Positions 63,634 to 64,000 of a DNA stretch of 64,000 nt are shown here, piece by piece; position 1 is the first letter of the stretch, and each line of letters opens with the position of its first letter. Origin of the DNA: Harmothoe impar (lineage: Eukaryota; Annelida; Polychaeta; Phyllodocida; Polynoidae); NCBI GenBank assembly GCA_947462335.1, contig OX381715.1, forward strand, positions 38,292,650 through 38,356,649. Reading direction: 5' to 3'. The position numbers and the translations under genes were made by a program. The notes beneath the pieces are model-generated. The model was not told where the DNA came from and ran no database searches. It was given only the letters and a program-made list of their open reading frames with translations.

Positions 63634-64000
63634 GAGAGGGCTCGTCAAGGTAGTGTTCGGCCTGCCGTGGCCTCTGCTCTATTTGACTTCTCCACCTGAG
63701 GGCATTCCACTCCTCCCGTGTCCTATGTGAAGACAGGAGGATATATCCAGACGGTGGTAGTAGACTCATGAAGCTACAGGAGTACCTGAGGCAGAACTAC
63801 ACCTGGACTTACCTATGGCTTAATTACTTACTGCTACCTGATGGAGGAAGGGCTTGTTAAAGTAGAGTTGGCCTCTCCTTCACTTGACTCCTCCAGCTGA
63901 GGGCGGTACACCCCCCTCCCCCTTCTGAGTACTAGTATAGACAGGAGGATATATCCAGACGGTGGGAAGCTATAGCAGTACCTACAGGCAGAACTTCACC
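63634..64000. repeat. Tandem duplication, about 218-bp offset, open at the right edge
   Basis: GACAGGAGGATATATCCAGA occurs at 63,732 and 63,950. Each copy is preceded by GGGCTCGTCAAGG/GGGCTTGTTAAAG, TTGACT(T/C)CTCCA(C/G)CTGAGGGC and followed by GACGGTGG...AGTACCT...GGCAGAACT. The second unit runs off the window. Confidence 0.8.

Overview
This is a gene-poor stretch of animal (metazoan) nuclear DNA. Evidence: a spliced coding exon ending in a canonical GTAAGA donor, a 5'-truncated non-LTR retrotransposon, dozens of short inverted-repeat elements, simple repeats, and CTCF-, NRF1-, YY1- and CRE-like motifs. CTCF-like sites, if real, point to a bilaterian; I cannot name the species. No operons, ribosome binding sites, rRNA, convincing tRNA or CRISPR are present.

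Layout. 0-1.3 kb: a 20-bp minisatellite in three variant blocks. 1.3-5.5 kb: tandem duplications and several MITEs. 5.5-8.2 kb: a decayed LINE (endonuclease tail plus reverse transcriptase, with one frameshift). 9.0-14.3 kb: a GC-richer, low-complexity, regulatory-looking region. 14.29-15.45 kb: the only convincing host exon, which encodes a lysine-rich N-terminus followed by twelve tyrosine motifs, most of them Y-A-T-V-Q-like. From 15.45 kb to the end I find no convincing further exon. This may be one very long intron; a possible zero-length 'recursive' splice site at 46,780/46,781 on the same strand fits that reading. 16.2-17.0 kb: a foldback element built from 17-bp palindromes.

The dominant feature is a family of short palindromic elements, called TTAA-P here. 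I count about 44 copies or fragments, usually 190-250 bp. Termini are CCCTTTAAGGA...TCCTTAAAGGG, mostly flanked by TTAA or a one-base variant, which suggests piggyBac-type non-autonomous elements. The interior is a chain of hairpins: GATGCATGAATGCAGCCC-type and GATGCACCAATGCAGC-type stems around a GCGAGTAACTCGC core. The two ends differ: a 'head' (GTCGCTAAAAGATGAC) and a 'tail' (GCATGATGCATTAATGC). In the feature list strand + means head on the left, - head on the right, and . both ends alike or unclear. TTAA-P makes up very roughly 15% of the window but is absent from about 9.0 to 19.2 kb, the region around the exon.

Other element families: a TTAGGGAG poly-C MITE family (50.4, 57.4, 58.9 kb), three TA-flanked mariner/pogo-like MITEs (4.4, 5.1, 17.7 kb), a Mutator-like hairpin element with perfect 10-bp flanking repeats (60.2 kb), and a 350-400-bp dispersed repeat with three copies (3.6, 23.5, 56.8 kb). 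Candidate control elements: CTCF-like cores at 3.5, 26.0, 48.8, 50.1 and 53.5 kb, a CRE cluster at 61.1 kb, and promoter-like sites at 9.1, 24.7 and 48.6 kb. All coordinates were read by eye; repeat edges are approximate by a few bases.
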